Shown here one piece after another: positions 6,763-8,083 of a stretch of DNA of 8,083 nt; within the stretch, counting starts at the first letter, position 1, and the number at the start of each line of letters is the position of its first letter. Source of the stretch: Kangiella sp. (GTDB lineage: Bacteria > Pseudomonadota > Gammaproteobacteria > Enterobacterales > Kangiellaceae); contig NVVT01000022.1 of NCBI GenBank assembly GCA_002733465.1, forward strand, positions 47,744-55,826, in the 5' to 3' direction. Below the pieces are notes generated by a model. That model made no database searches and was not told the origin of the DNA. It saw only the letters and a program-made list of their open reading frames with translations. Position numbers and translations under genes: made by a program.

Positions 6763-7215
6763 ATGACAATACTTGCAATACTTGAAATTTCATCAACTCT
6801 GGCGCTTGGTTTATTAGTTGGAAGCTTACTAACTGAAGCGATGATCTTAGTACCCTATTGGCGCAAGATGGAGCCTAAAGAATTTTTAAGACTTCACGGA
6901 ACGATGGGACCAAGTCTTTATCGCTATTTTGCTCCGTTAACAATCGCCGGAACCATGCTCCCTATGATCACCGGCGTTATCTCGTTTGTCGCGCATAATT
7001 TTACTCTTAACGCATCTGTAGTGGTGGCGCTATTGACAAGCTTAATGTTTATTATTTACTTTATTTATTTTAAATCGGCTAATAAAAGTTTTGAATCTTG
7101 TTCTATTGATATCGAAAAAATATCTGAAGAATTAAAACGGTGGGCTAGTTGGCATTGGTTACGAGTTGTTATTGGACTGATTGCTTTTTCTCTCTCTATA
7201 ATCGTTTCAAAATAA
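6763..7215 (+). CDS. Small four-helix membrane protein, DUF1772-like
   Basis: A 150-residue integral membrane protein with four hydrophobic segments at about residues 5-28, 53-77, 83-103 and 131-148. Between helices 1 and 2 is PYWRKM, then FLRLHGTMGPSLYRYFAPLT; before helix 4 is RWASWHWLRVVIG. This layout, with an Arg/His-containing first loop, a FAPLT helix and a final HWLR-like segment, resembles DUF1772 (anthrone oxygenase-like) proteins as I recall them; no search was run. The family's bacterial function is largely unknown. The ATG lies five bases after the kinase stop, so the two genes are almost certainly co-transcribed; the ribosome site is weak (a GAG inside the kinase's last codons), consistent with coupled translation. 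It may be an accessory membrane partner of the propeller kinase, but that rests only on adjacency. Another small four-helix membrane family is possible. Confidence 0.78.
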   Translation: MTILAILEISSTLALGLLVGSLLTEAMILVPYWRKMEPKEFLRLHGTMGPSLYRYFAPLTIAGTMLPMITGVISFVAHNFTLNASVVVALLTSLMFIIYFIYFKSANKSFESCSIDIEKISEELKRWASWHWLRVVIGLIAFSLSIIVSK

Positions 7216-7311
7216 AGAACTAAAGCTAAAGAGAATATCCTGTCTAAGTCTTAAGCATTTTTAGTCGTGGTAAATAGTTCTAATTGAAAATAATTAACTG
7301 ACATTAATAAA

Positions 7312-7334
7312 TTCCGTACAAATTTTTAACGGAA
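7312..7334. repeat. Inverted repeat TTCCGT / ACGGAA
   Basis: Perfect six-base arms at 7312-7317 and 7329-7334 are separated by 11 AT-rich bases. No T run follows, so it is a poor terminator; an operator or chance are the alternatives. It lies about 100 bases before the M20 start. Confidence 0.35.
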
Positions 7335-7388
7335 CTTAATTATGTAACGAATGGGATGTTATTCTCTATTACTAATCAATGTTACATT

Positions 7389-7403
7389 TTGCTAGTTTAG
7401 CAA
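7389..7403. repeat. Inverted repeat TTGCTA-GTT-TAGCAA, possible operator
   Basis: Perfect six-base arms separated by three bases. It sits directly upstream of the TATTAT candidate -10 (7407-7412) and 27 bases before the M20 ATG, where a regulator would overlap the promoter. No known operator consensus is recognised. Confidence 0.35.
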
Positions 7404-7417
7404 TACTATTATTTATC

Positions 7418-7421
7418 GGAG
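7418..7421 (+). promoter_or_regulatory. Ribosome binding site of the M20 peptidase gene
   Basis: GGAG lies nine bases before the ATG at 7431. An in-frame TAA at 7422-7424 rules out any earlier start, and the alternative Met4 at 7440 would be too far from this site, so 7431 is preferred. Confidence 0.75.
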
Positions 7422-7430
7422 TAATACCTA

Positions 7431-8083
7431 ATGAGTTTCATGGGGAAATTTTTAATTGGTAGCATTGTGATACTCAGTTCTAGCTGTGTATTATCAAACA
7501 CAAAAACACTTTCTGATATTGAAAAACAAATTGTTTTATCGGTTGAATCGTCATTTAATTCACAAGTCGATTTTCTCGAGAAAGTTGTCAATATAAATAG
7601 TGGTACTCGAAATAAAGTAGGTGTAAAGGCGGTTGGTGAAGTCTTTATACAGGCTTTTAATAAGTTAGGTTTTAAAAGTTCTTGGATAGATATGCCTGCC
7701 AAAATGGATCGTGCAGGGCATATGCTGGGTGAGCGCAGTTTTGGCGCTGGAGGAAAGAAGATATTATTAATGGGACATTTAGATACCGTATTTCCAATTA
7801 ATAGCCCTTTTCAAAAATTTGAACGAACCACAGAATTAAACGGCTCAAAAGTAAAGGGTCCTGGCGTTACAGATATGAAGGACGGTAATACCATTATTTT
7901 ATTCGCGCTCAAATCGCTGATTGAAGGTGGTTTCATTAAAAAAGGTCAAGTCAGTGTTTTTTTTACAGGAGATGAAGAATCTAGCGGAAAGCCTATTTCA
8001 ATTAGTCGAAAAGACTTGATTGATGTGGCTAAGCGTAGTGATTTAGCTCTAAACTTTGAAGGCGGTTCACCAACGCAAGCGGT
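7431..8083 (+). CDS. Exported M20-family zinc peptidase (CPG2-like), C-terminal part cut by window edge
   Basis: 217 codons are visible and open to the window edge. Residues 1-23 form a secretion signal (MSFMGKFLIGSIVILSSSC); Cys19 could be lipidated but the lipobox is poor, so simple secretion is equally likely. The catalytic domain shows MGHLDTVFP (His116 zinc ligand, Asp118), GPGVTDMKDG (Asp148, the bridging metal ligand), TGDEESSG (Glu182 general base, Glu183 metal ligand) and NFEGG (Glu210, probable second-site ligand). The spacing Asp148 to Glu182 (34 residues) matches that in carboxypeptidase G2 as I recall it. The dimerisation lid and the final His ligand would lie beyond the window. 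M20 carboxypeptidases of this group release C-terminal Glu or other amino acids from small peptides or folate-like substrates; the exact substrate is not predictable here. It probably acts in the periplasm or outside, like the S41 peptidase across the locus. It lies 215 bases after the DUF1772-like gene and probably has its own promoter. Confidence 0.92.
   Translation, partial: MSFMGKFLIGSIVILSSSCVLSNTKTLSDIEKQIVLSVESSFNSQVDFLEKVVNINSGTRNKVGVKAVGEVFIQAFNKLGFKSSWIDMPAKMDRAGHMLGERSFGAGGKKILLMGHLDTVFPINSPFQKFERTTELNGSKVKGPGVTDMKDGNTIILFALKSLIEGGFIKKGQVSVFFTGDEESSGKPISISRKDLIDVAKRSDLALNFEGGSPTQA

Larger units (their letters stand above)
7216..7430. other. Intergenic region before the M20 peptidase
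   Basis: A 215-base AT-rich gap with no coding frame of useful length and no convincing intrinsic terminator (no GC-rich stem followed by a T run). It holds two small perfect inverted repeats, at 7312-7334 and 7389-7403. A possible -10, TATTAT, lies at 7407-7412 without a clear -35. The gap suggests the M20 gene has its own promoter. Confidence 0.5.

Noticed and set aside
7230..7367. Eight-base inverted match AGAGAATA / TATTCTCT at the two ends of the intergenic gap
   Set aside because: The arms are over 120 bases apart and short; chance is sufficient in AT-rich DNA.
7351..7395. Possible 14-residue leader peptide before the M20 gene
   Set aside because: No ribosome site and no run of regulatory codons or attenuator hairpin follows it.
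7409..7702. Reverse-strand 97-codon frame over the M20 peptidase start
   Set aside because: The plus strand has a good ribosome site, a signal peptide and metal-binding motifs in one frame; the reverse frame has no recognisable feature.

Overview
The window looks like chromosomal DNA from a low-GC gammaproteobacterium, most plausibly a marine or aquatic Alteromonadales-like or Kangiella/Aliikangiella-like organism. The grounds are the AT-rich coding sequence, the style of the OmpR-type two-component pair, and a propeller sensor kinase without the fused receiver and AraC domains usual in Bacteroidetes. The taxonomic guess is inference. I see no RNA gene, insertion sequence, phage gene or CRISPR array.

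Left part (1-3095, all minus strand). Read in the direction of transcription this is an apparent operon: a probable S41-family serine peptidase lipoprotein (3095-1644), a 36-bp gap, an OmpR/PhoB-type response regulator (1607-915), then an ATGA overlap into a membrane sensor histidine kinase (918 to beyond base 1). The kinase is cut by the window edge after its phosphoacceptor His, so its ATPase domain is not in view.

Middle (3096-3373). This 278-bp divergent promoter region carries two near-identical copies of a 16-17 bp direct repeat, 91 bp apart.

Right part (3374-8083, all plus strand). A large periplasmic-propeller sensor histidine kinase comes first (3374-6757; 14 Reg_prop-type blades, a Y_Y_Y domain, one membrane segment, HisKA and HATPase). 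It has no receiver or DNA-binding domain, so it must signal to a separate response regulator. Five bases downstream is a small four-helix membrane protein resembling DUF1772 (6763-7215). After a 215-bp gap comes the start of an exported M20-family zinc peptidase of the CPG2 type (7431 to beyond 8083).

How it may fit together: two sensor kinases of different architecture flank one intergenic region, only one response regulator is visible, and an exported peptidase lies on each side. A working hypothesis is a peptide- or envelope-sensing locus in which the propeller kinase and the HAMP kinase share or cross-regulate targets, with the peptidases making, removing or responding to the ligand. The sequence supports the architecture but does not prove the link.
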